64,000 bases of DNA from G963676655 sp963676655 (GCA_963676655.2 CAXXKX010000005.1:62001-126000); one strand, 5' to 3'; positions 26,750 to 35,487 are shown, counted from the first letter of the stretch. The notes: generated by a model not told the origin, from the letters alone. Numbers and translations are program-made.

Positions 26750-27955
26750 TTAAAGTTGTGATACCGGTTTATCCGATGAATTTATCTGCTGTATCTCATC
26801 GGCGGTTAACGGTCGGTTGAAGATCGCTAAATCATCCATCAAGCCATTCAAATAAGCGCCGTTCGCATAACCGATCCAGATAAATTTCTGTTTTTTTACC
26901 GGACCGAACGGCTTAATACGTTCGACTTGTTTTTTGCCGTCCAGCCATAGTTCAGTTTTCATCTTTCCGTCATCGGTCAATTGCCAGTTGCAAACGACAT
27001 GCCGCCAGCCTGAAGCCGCGGCCGATGCCATGTCCTGAAGTTTCAAAGATATGGGACATACCCGATTCTTTGCGTCTATCGTATAAAAGTGAAATTGACT
27101 GTTTCGCGAATTGTCTGTATATTTTTTCCGGGGAATACAGTTAATTCCCATAATCACATGATCGCCCCACTTTTTCTTTCTTTTCTCCGCATTGTCGACA
27201 ACAAATAAACCGCAAATGGAATCACTTACCGTTTCTTTGTCATTCAACCACGGAACATTGAGCCAAACGCTGATTGCGCCCTGCTTTTCCGCAAAATATT
27301 TGCCGTTTGCCGGGATTTCAATCCGGTCCACGCTTCGCCGCTGTAATGGAGACGAAAATGAATTAAAAAAGCTCACTCCTTTATCCAGTTGGGCATTGTC
27401 GATAATGATTACGCCCTTTACCTGAATACGCAGTGAACCGGCGTCCGCGGTTGCCCGAAAAGGAACCTTTACCCTAACGAACGATTTACCGATATTAACA
27501 TCTTTGACCAGAGACGTCTCTTTACCAGCCGCATCCCAGCTGACGCTGACGACAGCCTGTCCTGGTGATTTCGCATAGAACGAAAATGCATTGACCGAAT
27601 CTTTTTTCAGACCGGTGACCGGCACCACTATTTCTCCTCCGGAAATTTGCAGACATGAAGAATTGTTGATCCCGCCGTTTTTCAGCCATACCGCATTATC
27701 CCGGTAGAGCCACGCGTCCGAATCTTTTTGTTTGAAATCTCCGTTAGCCAGCGCATTCACGGTACGGCGTTCTATCCGCATGCACTTACCGTATTTCCCC
27801 TTGTCCTCAATGGCAATAGACGATGATATTGTCACCCCCGGACTGGGGCTTTTTAAATCCTCGCAATCTTCATAAAAGCTGATGGACTTATTCAGATTTC
27901 CGGCCAATAAACTAACGGATAAAGCGTATCCGGCGAAAAAAACATATAAATTCAT
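26750..27955 (-). CDS. secreted LamG-domain protein
   Basis: A signal peptide (about residues 1-19) is followed by a jelly-roll-like region with an ALANGDFKQ segment (CBM4/9-like fold possible). A C-terminal LamG/concanavalin-like domain from about residue 210 has GWRHVVCNWQLTDDG, LWLDGKKQVERI and the closing LNGLMDDLAIFNRPLTADEI. It probably binds a glycan at the cell surface or in the medium. AAGGAAT lies before the ATG. It sits 21 bases after the pseudopilin and 12 bases before the DUF4838-type gene. Confidence 0.82.
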   Translation of the reverse strand: MNLYVFFAGYALSVSLLAGNLNKSISFYEDCEDLKSPSPGVTISSSIAIEDKGKYGKCMRIERRTVNALANGDFKQKDSDAWLYRDNAVWLKNGGINNSSCLQISGGEIVVPVTGLKKDSVNAFSFYAKSPGQAVVSVSWDAAGKETSLVKDVNIGKSFVRVKVPFRATADAGSLRIQVKGVIIIDNAQLDKGVSFFNSFSSPLQRRSVDRIEIPANGKYFAEKQGAISVWLNVPWLNDKETVSDSICGLFVVDNAEKRKKKWGDHVIMGINCIPRKKYTDNSRNSQFHFYTIDAKNRVCPISLKLQDMASAAASGWRHVVCNWQLTDDGKMKTELWLDGKKQVERIKPFGPVKKQKFIWIGYANGAYLNGLMDDLAIFNRPLTADEIQQINSSDKPVSQL

Positions 27956-27976
27956 TCAACAGTATTCCTTTTCAAG

Positions 27977-28693
27977 TTATCTTGACGCGGTATTTACACC
28001 GCCGATTTTCCAATAAGTTCCACCCTCGGCATTATTACCTCCGGCCAAAGTGCCCCATCTGGATTTGCTGACATGGCCATCAAACTGCAATTGACTTGGA
28101 TAGGCGTTGTGCCAGGTATCCTCGATATACGGACCATCGGTGAATCCCCAGCCCTCAAGCCCGTAAGCCTTGTAACTTGGCAATGCATTGTCGGAGTTAT
28201 TAACTTCCAATCCGCCGTCTGTTTCGATCAGAACGATCAGCTTGGAAGGTTTTCTGACATGCGACGACTTAACCAGCGAACCGCCGTAATCGGCCGGATC
28301 ATCACTGAACTTACGGTTCATACCGTAACATTTCCCCCAGTAACCGATAACCCCTTTTCCGTCGCGTTTCCGGTGTGAATAACATGAGTAGACCGTTTTT
28401 CCCTTTGTTATTGCCGTTGCCACCTCGGTAACCGTGGAGCCAAGTCCCATATAAAGTCCAAACTGTTCGTCCCATTTGGAAGTACTGCCAAAATGGGTTG
28501 AAGGCGTGAATCCGTCGTAATCATCCAGGTACTGGGCGTGGGCCAACCCGAACTGCTTCAAGTTGCTCATGCATTTTGCGCCTTTTGCCGTTTCCCGGGC
28601 TTTTCCAAGAGCCGGTAAAAGCATACTGGCAAGAATCGCGATAATCGCAATCACTACAAGCAGCTCAATCAAAGTAAAACCTCTTTTTTTCAT
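27977..28693 (-). CDS. prepilin-leader pseudopilin, first gene of carbohydrate operon
   Basis: The type IV prepilin leader is classic: MKKRG/FTLIELLVVIAIIAIL with the prepilin peptidase site after Gly5, then CMSNLKQFGLAHAQYLDDYDG and a C-terminal domain ending in QLQFDGHVSKSRWG (the DG motif). It should be cleaved and methylated by a prepilin peptidase and displayed by a type II secretion-like system, whose other parts are not in the window. AAAGGTGAC precedes the ATG. It heads an operon with a LamG protein and a DUF4838-type protein, under a LacI regulator. Confidence 0.93.
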   Translation of the reverse strand: MKKRGFTLIELLVVIAIIAILASMLLPALGKARETAKGAKCMSNLKQFGLAHAQYLDDYDGFTPSTHFGSTSKWDEQFGLYMGLGSTVTEVATAITKGKTVYSCYSHRKRDGKGVIGYWGKCYGMNRKFSDDPADYGGSLVKSSHVRKPSKLIVLIETDGGLEVNNSDNALPSYKAYGLEGWGFTDGPYIEDTWHNAYPSQLQFDGHVSKSRWGTLAGGNNAEGGTYWKIGGVNTASR

Positions 28694-28821
28694 GATGTCA
28701 CCTTTCGATATTGTTTATAATGTCAAACTTATTTTTCTATAACATCACAGACTTCGATTTATGTTCAAGCACTGCGGTTATCTTGTTATAAATAATTATG
28801 GCCCAAAACTTAAAAAAATCT

Positions 28822-29838
28822 TCAACCGGCTGATTCGCGCGGAATAAACTTCATATCAATGCTCTTAATATTTTTTTTCCTATCAGGATGTTTCATCCGT
28901 TCAATCAACATTTCGGTCGCGGTATCGGCCAGTTGCTCCGTATTGAAATCAACCGTGGCCAGCGGAGGAGAAAAATAACGGGAAAAATCACTGTCGTTCC
29001 AACCGACTACCGCAATATCCTCAGGCACCCTGTAGCCGCGTGCTTTAACCCCCGCTATCACTGCGGCCGCGCCCTCGTCACTGGTCGAAATAATCGCGTC
29101 AAACGGGATTTTATCCGGATATTTTTCGCAAAGTGCGTTATATATCCCCTCGCCCACAAATGGATGCGTATCATAAGGACGGACTATTTCTGCTGCGTCA
29201 ATCGACGGATTATTTTTAGTCGATTCAATAAATGCTTCGTTCCGGTTTGCCGCTTCACTGGCGATCAGACAAATCCGGCGCCGACCTCTTGACGTCAAAT
29301 AATCAATAATTTGTTTAACCGCCGGACCGCGCCGGTGCAGCAGTTGATCATAAGGCAAATCGACTTCATAAGGCAGTACCAGCGTCACCGCGGGAAATCC
29401 TTTAAGCAATTGTTGAACCTCATCGTCGCCTAACAAGGTCGAGTTGGCTTGAAAAATCAATCCCGCAATCTGGTGCGACAAAAAATCCCGCAGTGCCGCC
29501 CGGACCTGTATCCATTGCGCCAGGGTGTTATTAATCCAGGGCGTATACCCTGCCCGGCCAATACTGTTTCCCAGCATAAACGCCGCGTGAGTTGTATGAT
29601 GCGGCATGCTGAGGAGCCATAATCCGCCGATAATATTAGATTTGCCGTGACGCAGGGTCTGAGCCAGCTGATTCGGAACATAACCGAGTTCCCGAGCGGC
29701 GGCTTCAATCTTTTGCCGGGTTTTGCGGGCAATATAACCTTTGCCGAAACACCGGGTAACGGTCATGGCGCTGCAGCCGCTGGCCTCGGCAACATCTCTG
29801 ATTGTCGCTCCTCTGGATATTTTTTTCTCGTTTTTCAT
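28822..29838 (-). CDS. LacI-family transcriptional regulator
   Basis: Residues 1-60 are a LacI helix-turn-helix with hinge: TIRDVAEASGCSAMTVTRCF and YVPNQLAQTLRHGKSN. A sugar-binding periplasmic-fold domain follows, with DAIISTSDEGAAAVIAG and DIAVVGWNDSDFSRYFSPPLATVD. It probably represses the downstream pseudopilin-LamG-DUF4838 operon. Two identical-core palindromes upstream (29843-29862 and 29876-29895) indicate autoregulation, one of them overlapping an alternative start at 29844. The start is uncertain between 29838 and 29844. Confidence 0.9.
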   Translation of the reverse strand: MKNEKKISRGATIRDVAEASGCSAMTVTRCFGKGYIARKTRQKIEAAARELGYVPNQLAQTLRHGKSNIIGGLWLLSMPHHTTHAAFMLGNSIGRAGYTPWINNTLAQWIQVRAALRDFLSHQIAGLIFQANSTLLGDDEVQQLLKGFPAVTLVLPYEVDLPYDQLLHRRGPAVKQIIDYLTSRGRRRICLIASEAANRNEAFIESTKNNPSIDAAEIVRPYDTHPFVGEGIYNALCEKYPDKIPFDAIISTSDEGAAAVIAGVKARGYRVPEDIAVVGWNDSDFSRYFSPPLATVDFNTEQLADTATEMLIERMKHPDRKKNIKSIDMKFIPRESAG

Positions 29839-29842
29839 AATC

Positions 29843-29862
29843 ATGTGTTACGGTTAACATAT
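29843..29862. promoter_or_regulatory. LacI-type operator O1
   Basis: ATGTGTTACGGTTAACATAT contains the core TGTTACGGTTAACA, a near-palindrome with a central CG as in LacI/GalR operators. It overlaps the start region of the lacI-type gene. Confidence 0.75.
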
Positions 29863-29875
29863 AAGTTCAAAAAAA

Positions 29876-29895
29876 ATGTGTTACGGTTAACACAT
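29876..29895. promoter_or_regulatory. LacI-type operator O2
   Basis: ATGTGTTACGGTTAACACAT is a second, more symmetric copy of the O1 sequence, 33 bases further upstream (about three helical turns), suitable for cooperative binding. Confidence 0.78.
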
Positions 29896-29961
29896 TTTAA
29901 TTATACAAGATAAAATCAGTCTTGTCAAGACCGCTTGCGAAAAAAAATAAGATTTCAGATA

Positions 29962-30228
29962 TTGCCGGTAATCGATCAGTCCATTTTATAAAAAAACTCT
30001 GCCAGCAGTTATACCGCACCGCGTCGTACGCGGGCGTGGTCCAGCAACGAGATGCTGGTCGCCAAAGGCGAAAGTAAGCAAAGCGCATTTGTCATGCAAT
30101 GCATGACGCAGTAACATCATTTTGCTCGAAGTGATGTCATTGATTTCAAGCGCGTTCTGCTTAAATCAAAGACGTTGAACGGAGAGCATGAGTTGCTGGC
30201 CTGCCGACCGATTATTATTACCGGTCAA
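29962..30228. repeat. palindrome-rich intergenic repeat-like block
   Basis: This non-coding stretch contains several hairpins (for example TGCATTGCATGACA-type and ATGACATCAC-type pairs). CCGGTAAT near 29965 is inverted as ATTACCGG near 30217-30224. It looks like another mobile palindromic element, but no second copy was seen in the window. Confidence 0.4.
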
Positions 30229-30237
30229 CCGCTACTC

Positions 30238-31581
30238 TTATGAAGTGAAACCTGGGACTTCAGGCAATTGAAAATCGTCATCGGTATCATCAACCCATTT
30301 TTGAAGCCGGGCCATCAGTTCGCGCCGTTTTTCTTTATAACGCGAGTTATGCGCCAGGTTGCTCTGTTCATAAGGATCAGTATTCAGGTTGAACAACAGC
30401 CATTCACAGTTTTCAAAACAAACATACTTCCAACCGTCAACCGTCACAATCCCCCGCCATGCCTTGTCGATACTGTTGCCGTGGCCGGTCGGAATCACAC
30501 TCTGAATATAAGCCGAATCCGGCGGATTAACGCAATCTTTGGTCTTCAGTCTGGTGCCGGAGTAGTCAAACCCTTCCATCCAGTCCGGAGCCTCAATGCC
30601 GCACAAGCCAAGAGAAGTCGGTCCGACGTCAACATGATTGATCGGCGCTGGATTCAGCCCCACCTTACCGTTGTAGCGACTTCTGCCGCCGAATATCAGG
30701 AACGGAACCCGGATTGATTCCTCATACGGACTGGTTTTGCGATGATGCCCATGTGAACCATGCATGTCGCCGTGATCGGAAAAGAACAGCACCTGGGTAT
30801 TCTCATCCAGATCCAGTTCATGCAACGTCTCAACCAGGCGACCCACGTTTGCATCAATGTTTTCAATCAAAGCATAATAACCGGCCAATTCGTTTCTCGC
30901 CGTATCCAGCACGTCGGGAATATTCGGGACATTCGGACGCAATTGCAGCTTGGCCGGTGAGTAACGGCGCATATATTCGGCTGGTGCGGTATAGGGATCA
31001 TGCGGCGGCTGAACCGAAAGCACCGCGAAAAAATTCTCTTTCTTTTCGGATTTAAGTTTCAGGTAATCCAGCAGCATATCAGTCAGACAGTCGGTTTCGA
31101 ATCCGGGCAGACGATACGGCGCGTATTCCTTACCGTCTTCGTCATGACCATGTACGTAACTATCCCACTGGCTGTTGTTGTTGTCATAGCCCAGCCAGGT
31201 ATTGAATCTGCCGCGACGTTCCGGCGGCACCACGTGCCAGGCCGCGCGCCCTTCCCGTTCGTGCCAGCCGTCAACATGCCATTTACCGAAATAAGCGGTA
31301 TCGTAACCATTTTCATTGAAAACGTCAGCAATAGTCGGCAGTTGCGGCGACATCTGGTATTCATGCCCCGGCACGCATTTATGCGGATAAACACCGGAGA
31401 GCAAAGCACCGCGATAAGGACAGCATAAAGGAAAACCACCGACCGAATTTCGATAGTTAACACCGTATGAAGCCATTTGATCCAGATTGGGGGTATGCAC
31501 ATTCGGATCGCCGTTGCATCCCATTGCCTGACCTCGCATCTGATCAACGATTACCCAGATAATATTAGTTTTTCCAGACAT
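30238..31581 (-). CDS. type I sulfatase
   Basis: The N-terminus NIIWVIVDQMRGQAMG supplies the paired Asp metal ligands. The modification motif CCPYRGALLSG fits CXPXR with the first Cys as the formylglycine precursor (Tyr replaces the common Ser/Ala). VLFFSDHGDMHGSHG gives the second metal site, and YFGKWHVDGW the conserved Lys/His. It desulfates glycans or other sulfate esters. No signal peptide is visible at the ATG at 31581, which has AAAGGAG, so it may be cytoplasmic or exported by other means. It needs an anaerobic sulfatase-maturating enzyme encoded elsewhere. Confidence 0.92.
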   Translation of the reverse strand: MSGKTNIIWVIVDQMRGQAMGCNGDPNVHTPNLDQMASYGVNYRNSVGGFPLCCPYRGALLSGVYPHKCVPGHEYQMSPQLPTIADVFNENGYDTAYFGKWHVDGWHEREGRAAWHVVPPERRGRFNTWLGYDNNNSQWDSYVHGHDEDGKEYAPYRLPGFETDCLTDMLLDYLKLKSEKKENFFAVLSVQPPHDPYTAPAEYMRRYSPAKLQLRPNVPNIPDVLDTARNELAGYYALIENIDANVGRLVETLHELDLDENTQVLFFSDHGDMHGSHGHHRKTSPYEESIRVPFLIFGGRSRYNGKVGLNPAPINHVDVGPTSLGLCGIEAPDWMEGFDYSGTRLKTKDCVNPPDSAYIQSVIPTGHGNSIDKAWRGIVTVDGWKYVCFENCEWLLFNLNTDPYEQSNLAHNSRYKEKRRELMARLQKWVDDTDDDFQLPEVPGFTS

Positions 31582-31610
31582 AATCACTCCTTTTGTTTAT
31601 CCTAAATTTA

Positions 31611-31788
31611 GATTCTTGCGAAACTATTATTTGCACCATGACTAGCGCAGTCTGAGCCTGAGCTAGCGAAGGCAACGCATGAAGAACATGAAGAAGTATT
31701 AAAATTTTCAGATCCAGCTGAAAAATAAAAAAGCTTTTTCGTGACTTTTCGTGTTTTTCGTGGTTGATATTTGCATTTCGCACGACTC
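31611..31788. repeat. dispersed repeat family 3, copy b (inverted)
   Basis: Reverse-complement relative of 11572-11752. It starts GATTCTTGCGAAACTATTAT and ends TTTCGCACGACTC. The flanks TTTATCCTAAATTTA and TTTATCCCAGATTATA are similar and may be a decayed target duplication. It lies just upstream of the sulfatase ribosome-binding site. Confidence 0.75.
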
Positions 31789-31935
31789 TTTTATCCCAGA
31801 TTATAATTGTATCATTTTACAATGAACTTGATAAAACAAATGTCAAGATTAAAAATCCGTATATTTCCAGAAATATTGCCATAAGTCTGGTTTTTTGGTA
31901 AAACAGATAAATACCCCGGATCAGAAATAAATTAA

Positions 31936-31964
31936 TTGACTTTTTCTATTATCGGGTCTAATAT
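31936..31964 (+). promoter_or_regulatory. sigma-70-type promoter for small secreted protein
   Basis: TTGACT (31936-31941) and TAATAT (31959-31964) with a 17-base spacer, 34 bases before the ATG at 31999, with GAGGAG in between. Confidence 0.75.
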
Positions 31965-31998
31965 ACCTCAGTTGCTAAATCAAAATGAGGAGTAAATC

Positions 31999-32526
31999 AT
32001 GAATCGGATCGTTAAATTAAGTGGAATCGCGATGCTTGTTGCTTGTGGAATGACGTCGGCATTCTGCGCGGAAAAGACCGGCAAAAACCTGCTTAAACCC
32101 AAATGGCGCATTTACAAAAGCGGCAGCAGTAAAGTTGTTATCGGGAAAGACGGCGTTATCGAATGCGATAATTCCAAGTGGACAACCAAAGGCAAGGATG
32201 CCAGCGGGGTCCAGCAAACAATCAATTTAAATCAGAAAACCGCAAAACCGATTTTTATTTCCGCCGAGTGCAAAGCGGAAAAAGTCGAAGGCAAACCGTC
32301 CAACAGTTTCGCCATCTATATGGATATCAAATATATCGACGGCACACCTGCCTGGGGTAAAGGATTAAGTTTTACGCCGGGTACATACGACTGGAAAAAA
32401 TTCACCGCAACCTTTAAACCGGCTAAGCCGATCAAATCGATCAGCTACCTGTTGCTGCTGCGCTGGCGCTCCGGCAAAGCCTGGTTCAAGAATCCTGAAT
32501 GCAAAGAAGTGGAAGTCAAAAAATAA
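31999..32526 (+). CDS. small secreted carbohydrate-binding-like protein
   Basis: A signal peptide (residues 1-24, ending SAFCA) is followed by about 150 residues that look like one beta-sandwich domain with aromatic residues typical of carbohydrate-binding modules (LSFTPGTYDWKKFTATFKP, LLLRWRSGKAWFKN). No catalytic motif is visible. It has its own strong promoter and a GAGGAG ribosome-binding site, and a terminator some 210 bases downstream. I cannot assign a family with certainty. Confidence 0.7.
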   Translation: MNRIVKLSGIAMLVACGMTSAFCAEKTGKNLLKPKWRIYKSGSSKVVIGKDGVIECDNSKWTTKGKDASGVQQTINLNQKTAKPIFISAECKAEKVEGKPSNSFAIYMDIKYIDGTPAWGKGLSFTPGTYDWKKFTATFKPAKPIKSISYLLLLRWRSGKAWFKNPECKEVEVKK

Positions 32527-32738
32527 ACAAGCATACGAGGTATTGGAAACGCTTTTGAAAAAAGCTTAGCAAAAATATTATTTTTCAAGAACTCCCCAAG
32601 GGGCGGGGTATTAAACCCGATTACTACGCCGTCCGTCGTACGGACCGCTTCCGTAAGGAGCCTTAGCGACTGGAGTTTGAAGCGGTACTGACGCCGTCCG
32701 TCGCACGGACAATAAATTTCCCCTGCCCTGTTTATTAC

Positions 32739-32771
32739 GACCCGGAGATTCGTTTCCGGGTCTTTTTTTTT
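32739..32771 (+). terminator. strong rho-independent terminator
   Basis: GACCCGGA, an 8-base loop and TCCGGGTC form a perfect stem, followed by nine T residues. It lies 210 bases after the small secreted protein gene. Confidence 0.88.
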
Positions 32772-32859
32772 GGGGATTGAACTATTATAAAGAAGAAAAT
32801 ACGAGTATCACGGACGCAACCGATAATATTAGTCCGGCATATAATCATATTGCATTTAT

Positions 32860-32985
32860 TGAATAGCGCTGAAAGCGCGGCATATAGCAGCAGCCCGGGG
32901 TGATTGAGCGTAGCGATTGAACCCCGGGAATAGTTAAAAAACATTAAAAGCCCTGAAGGGGCGACATATAAAGCAAGGTAATTAT
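32860..32985. repeat. palindromic repeat segment
   Basis: GCGCTGAAAGCGC, CCCGGGGT...ACCCCGGG-type and GCCCTGAAGGGGC hairpins in sequence, typical of multi-hairpin intergenic repeats. No second copy was found in this window. The 32527-32738 stretch before it has similar CCGTCCGTCGTACGGAC palindromes and no gene. Confidence 0.4.
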
Positions 32986-33000
32986 CAGCCGGGGTAATAG

Positions 33001-33214
33001 CAAAAAAGGAAGAAAATTTTTCAAATTATTCCGCCCCGGCACGTTGCCGGACTGGCTCCAACGCAGGAGCGTTGGTCGCCGCAATTTGTTGCGTGTTAAA
33101 CAGTTCAGTTCGCCCGGAGTGATGGTTTTGAAAAACAATTCAGAGTTTTTCAAAAGCGTTGAACGCATGGCGTAATTCGCGGCAATTCGGCATTGCCGAC
33201 TTATTTCGGTCGTG
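33001..33214. repeat. dispersed repeat family 2, copy b (inverted)
   Basis: Reverse-complement match to 24015-24242 over most of its length, including CCAACGCAGGAGCGTTGG and CCGGCACGTTGCCGG. The terminal GGGACC is degenerate and no target duplication is visible, so this copy looks older. Confidence 0.8.
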
Positions 33215-33323
33215 TCTCACGCTGGATTTACTACCGATTTTCTGAATATTTATTGGTTTTGGACTTGATTTTTCCAAAAAATGTAGCAAATTACTTACTC
33301 TTTCGGCACTCCCGATAATAAGC

Positions 33324-33413
33324 GGAGGGATGGTCGAGTCTGGTTTAAGGCAGCGGTCTTGAAAACCGCCGTACCGCAAGGTACCGTGGGTTCGAATCCC
33401 ACTCCCTCCGCCA
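33324..33413 (+). tRNA. tRNA-Ser (TGA anticodon)
   Basis: A 90-nt class II tRNA. Acceptor GGAGGGA pairs with TCCCTCC; the discriminator is G and CCA is encoded. The anticodon stem GCGGT/ACCGC encloses the loop CTTGAAA with TGA. A long variable arm (GTACCGCAAGGTAC) and GTGGGTTCGAATCCCAC T-arm are present. It is followed by AT-rich accessory DNA. Confidence 0.97.
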
Positions 33414-33538
33414 TCTTTTCTTTTTTATTATCCGCAGGTTACGCAAATTAAACTCTTTGTGTTTTTATTTTATAAGTGTTTACTTATGGTATAATTGAGA
33501 AAAAGACTTCTGAATAACTGCTATGAGTAGTTTGAAAA

Positions 33539-33676
33539 ATGACTGGAAGACTTCTGCTGGGACTTATTTATCACAACCTTGCAGGCGAATACGAACATCT
33601 AACTTCAGACGAGGCAATCCTTGAAACAATCAAATCCAACGCATATGAATTCTTTGAAGACGGGAAAATAGCATAA
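33539..33676 (+). CDS. 45-residue ORF, possible gene remnant
   Basis: An ATG-initiated frame encodes 45 residues (MTGRLLLGLIYHNLAGEYEH...FEDGKIA). No clear ribosome-binding site is present. The composition and ending look like the C-terminal part of a longer protein carried by a mobile element, so this is probably a leftover. It lies in low-GC DNA just downstream of tRNA-Ser. I do not recognise the family. Confidence 0.35.
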   Translation: MTGRLLLGLIYHNLAGEYEHLTSDEAILETIKSNAYEFFEDGKIA

Positions 33677-33752
33677 CTCTAGAACTTCGCCACCCATAGC
33701 TCTGACCTAAAAGAAGGAGCAAGTCCTTGGCAAGACTCAAAACTGCCTGTTT

Positions 33753-34154
33753 TTAATCATCATCTTTTTGTTCCTGTGGAGGCTTGTAAGTCCAAGTCAA
33801 ATCTTTAAGCGGATAACGGATTGACACCCAATTTACTAATTTACCTAAATAATAATAAGAAATTAATTGAGGGATGATACTTGCGTAAACAGCAATATTC
33901 AAGGAGAATACAAAAGCTCTGTCAGACAGGTAACAATTCCCTATAAAAACATACAGGATATATGGCACTATTGCTGGAGATGCAAATAATAACATTATAT
34001 GATAAAAGAAATCTTCATTGGAGCAAGGGTCTTCGGCATATGGAATAGGTCTCCATAAAATATTATACCAACTTAAAAGAAATAATATCCAGAAGCTTAT
34101 TCCCCATACAAGAGATATTACTATAATTATTTGTTTTCTTTTCTTGATATCCAT
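33753..34154 (-). CDS. small membrane protein, tandem paralogue 1
   Basis: The 133-residue product has three or four hydrophobic segments (about residues 8-28, 48-70 and 80-105) and an acidic C-terminus. It begins MDIKKRK with GGAGG upstream. Its flanking DNA is shared with the next gene: GCAAGACTCAAAACTGCCT near the 3' end and CTCCAGTTT...CACATAAACAATCAAC upstream of the start also occur around 34241-34528. No function can be assigned. Confidence 0.6.
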   Translation of the reverse strand: MDIKKRKQIIIVISLVWGISFWILFLLSWYNILWRPIPYAEDPCSNEDFFYHIMLLFASPAIVPYILYVFIGNCYLSDRAFVFSLNIAVYASIIPQLISYYYLGKLVNWVSIRYPLKDLTWTYKPPQEQKDDD

Positions 34155-34240
34155 ACATCCTCCAGTTTAAAAACTATACCACAATTCACATAAACAATCA
34201 ACTCGGAAAGGCGCAAATCAAGTGCAAGACTCAAAACTGC

Positions 34241-34528
34241 CTATTCCTGTGGCGATACTTCAGGTAATAGTTTTGAGTGACGAAATATTAACTTGGCAAT
34301 CAAATGACCTATTAAAAAACATATAAAAAGATAAGGAATTGCAAAAAACAAAATGCATTGGGACGAAAGAACAATTCCATAATATGTACACGCTTCACAT
34401 CCGTCCGATGAGCAACACTGATTTGACATTGCTCCTATGAGCAAAATTAGCGAAAAATATATTGGCACTAATCCACTAATGCACAAAAAAGCAAGCCGCA
34501 TATAATTTCTTTTTTTGATAATATCCAT
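34241..34528 (-). CDS. small membrane protein, tandem paralogue 2
   Basis: The 95-residue product has two or three hydrophobic segments and a Cys-rich loop (NQCCSSDGCEACTY). It begins MDIIKKRN and has a GGAGA ribosome-binding site. The segments before and after it duplicate those around 33753-34154, indicating a tandem duplication followed by strong divergence. Function unknown; possibly part of the accessory island after tRNA-Ser. Confidence 0.55.
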   Translation of the reverse strand: MDIIKKRNYMRLAFLCISGLVPIYFSLILLIGAMSNQCCSSDGCEACTYYGIVLSSQCILFFAIPYLFICFLIGHLIAKLIFRHSKLLPEVSPQE

Positions 34529-34719
34529 ACATTCTCCAGTTTCAAACTATAACACTCTTCACATAAACAATCAACCCAGAAAGGAACTCAACTTTTTTAT
34601 TTGCCCAGAGCGTCAAGGGAAACGACCGTATTTCGAGCACATTAAATTTGCGCTTTTCCTGAGAAGGTTCCAAGCAAACAATTCTTTCATGTCTGACAAA
34701 GCATGAGCGAATCCGTATA

Positions 34720-34891
34720 AGCGAACGCACAAAGGCTGGACCGGAATTCGCAAAAGCTAAGAAAAGTTAGACTTACCTCCGAGATAACAGCGCAAGCAAA
34801 ATCACTGAGAGAAAAAGAGCTGTTCTATTCTCGTATCGGAAAAGAGATGGGAATATCCCAAGCAAGGGCATATCATTTGGTAAATGAATAG
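34720..34891 (+). pseudogene. serine recombinase (resolvase) C-terminal remnant
   Basis: 34720-34770 reads SERTKAGPEFAKAKKS-stop, matching the helix E segment of small serine recombinases (SERTKAGLEFAKA-type). A second frame from 34781 to the TAG at 34891 reads EITAQAKSLREKELFYSRIG and KEMGISQARAYHLVNE, the recombinase helix-turn-helix tail. The two are out of frame and separated by a stop, so the gene is decayed. The catalytic N-terminus is missing. Confidence 0.6.
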
Positions 34892-35487
34892 ATGGAACTC
34901 ATCTTAAGAACAATAATCATATGAGCAAGGTTCATAGGAATCATTACTTCATTTGAACCGTTGTACAAAACTTCTATATGATTGTCATCACTTGAATTCA
35001 TAATATCGTAAAAATGACTTATGACCTCATCTCTAACATAACTATGACAAATTACAGTGTTATCATTTACGTTGACCTTCAGCTTTAACTTATACACTGG
35101 GATCTGAAACTTAGCGACATAAGCTTTTTGGATATCAGCTATGTTTGCATCATATAGTCTTCCATTCTTTATAACCTTGAGCCTTTTGATATGCTCTATA
35201 AATGAATAAAGCACAAATAGCCAAACAGGTACTATTATGATGCCTAGAATAATAATCAAATTATTCTTTAAGAGGCTAATATTAAAGTATGCGATAATAG
35301 ATATTATCAATATTGCAACAACGACAAAAATAGAAAAAGAAATGTCAAGACACCTCATCATTGAAGAGGAGTAATTCATTAGCTCTTTAGGGATTTTTCT
35401 AGGTATATCTTGTTTCAAAAAACTATTTATCTTTTCAGTGGCACACTGCCAATCATTTTCTATAGGATTCTTGACATTTTTCAGCAT
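34873..35487 (-). CDS. DUF3592-like membrane protein
   Basis: The 204-residue protein has two hydrophobic segments (about residues 50-70 and 76-98), followed by a domain of the DUF3592 type: a basic segment after the membrane, NGRLYDANIADIQK, and a late IEVLYNGSNEVMIPMN. AT-rich, unlike the core genes around it. Its 3' end overlaps the recombinase remnant on the other strand. Function unknown. Confidence 0.6.
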   Translation of the reverse strand: MLKNVKNPIENDWQCATEKINSFLKQDIPRKIPKELMNYSSSMMRCLDISFSIFVVVAILIISIIAYFNISLLKNNLIIILGIIIVPVWLFVLYSFIEHIKRLKVIKNGRLYDANIADIQKAYVAKFQIPVYKLKLKVNVNDNTVICHSYVRDEVISHFYDIMNSSDDNHIEVLYNGSNEVMIPMNLAHMIIVLKMSSIYSFTK

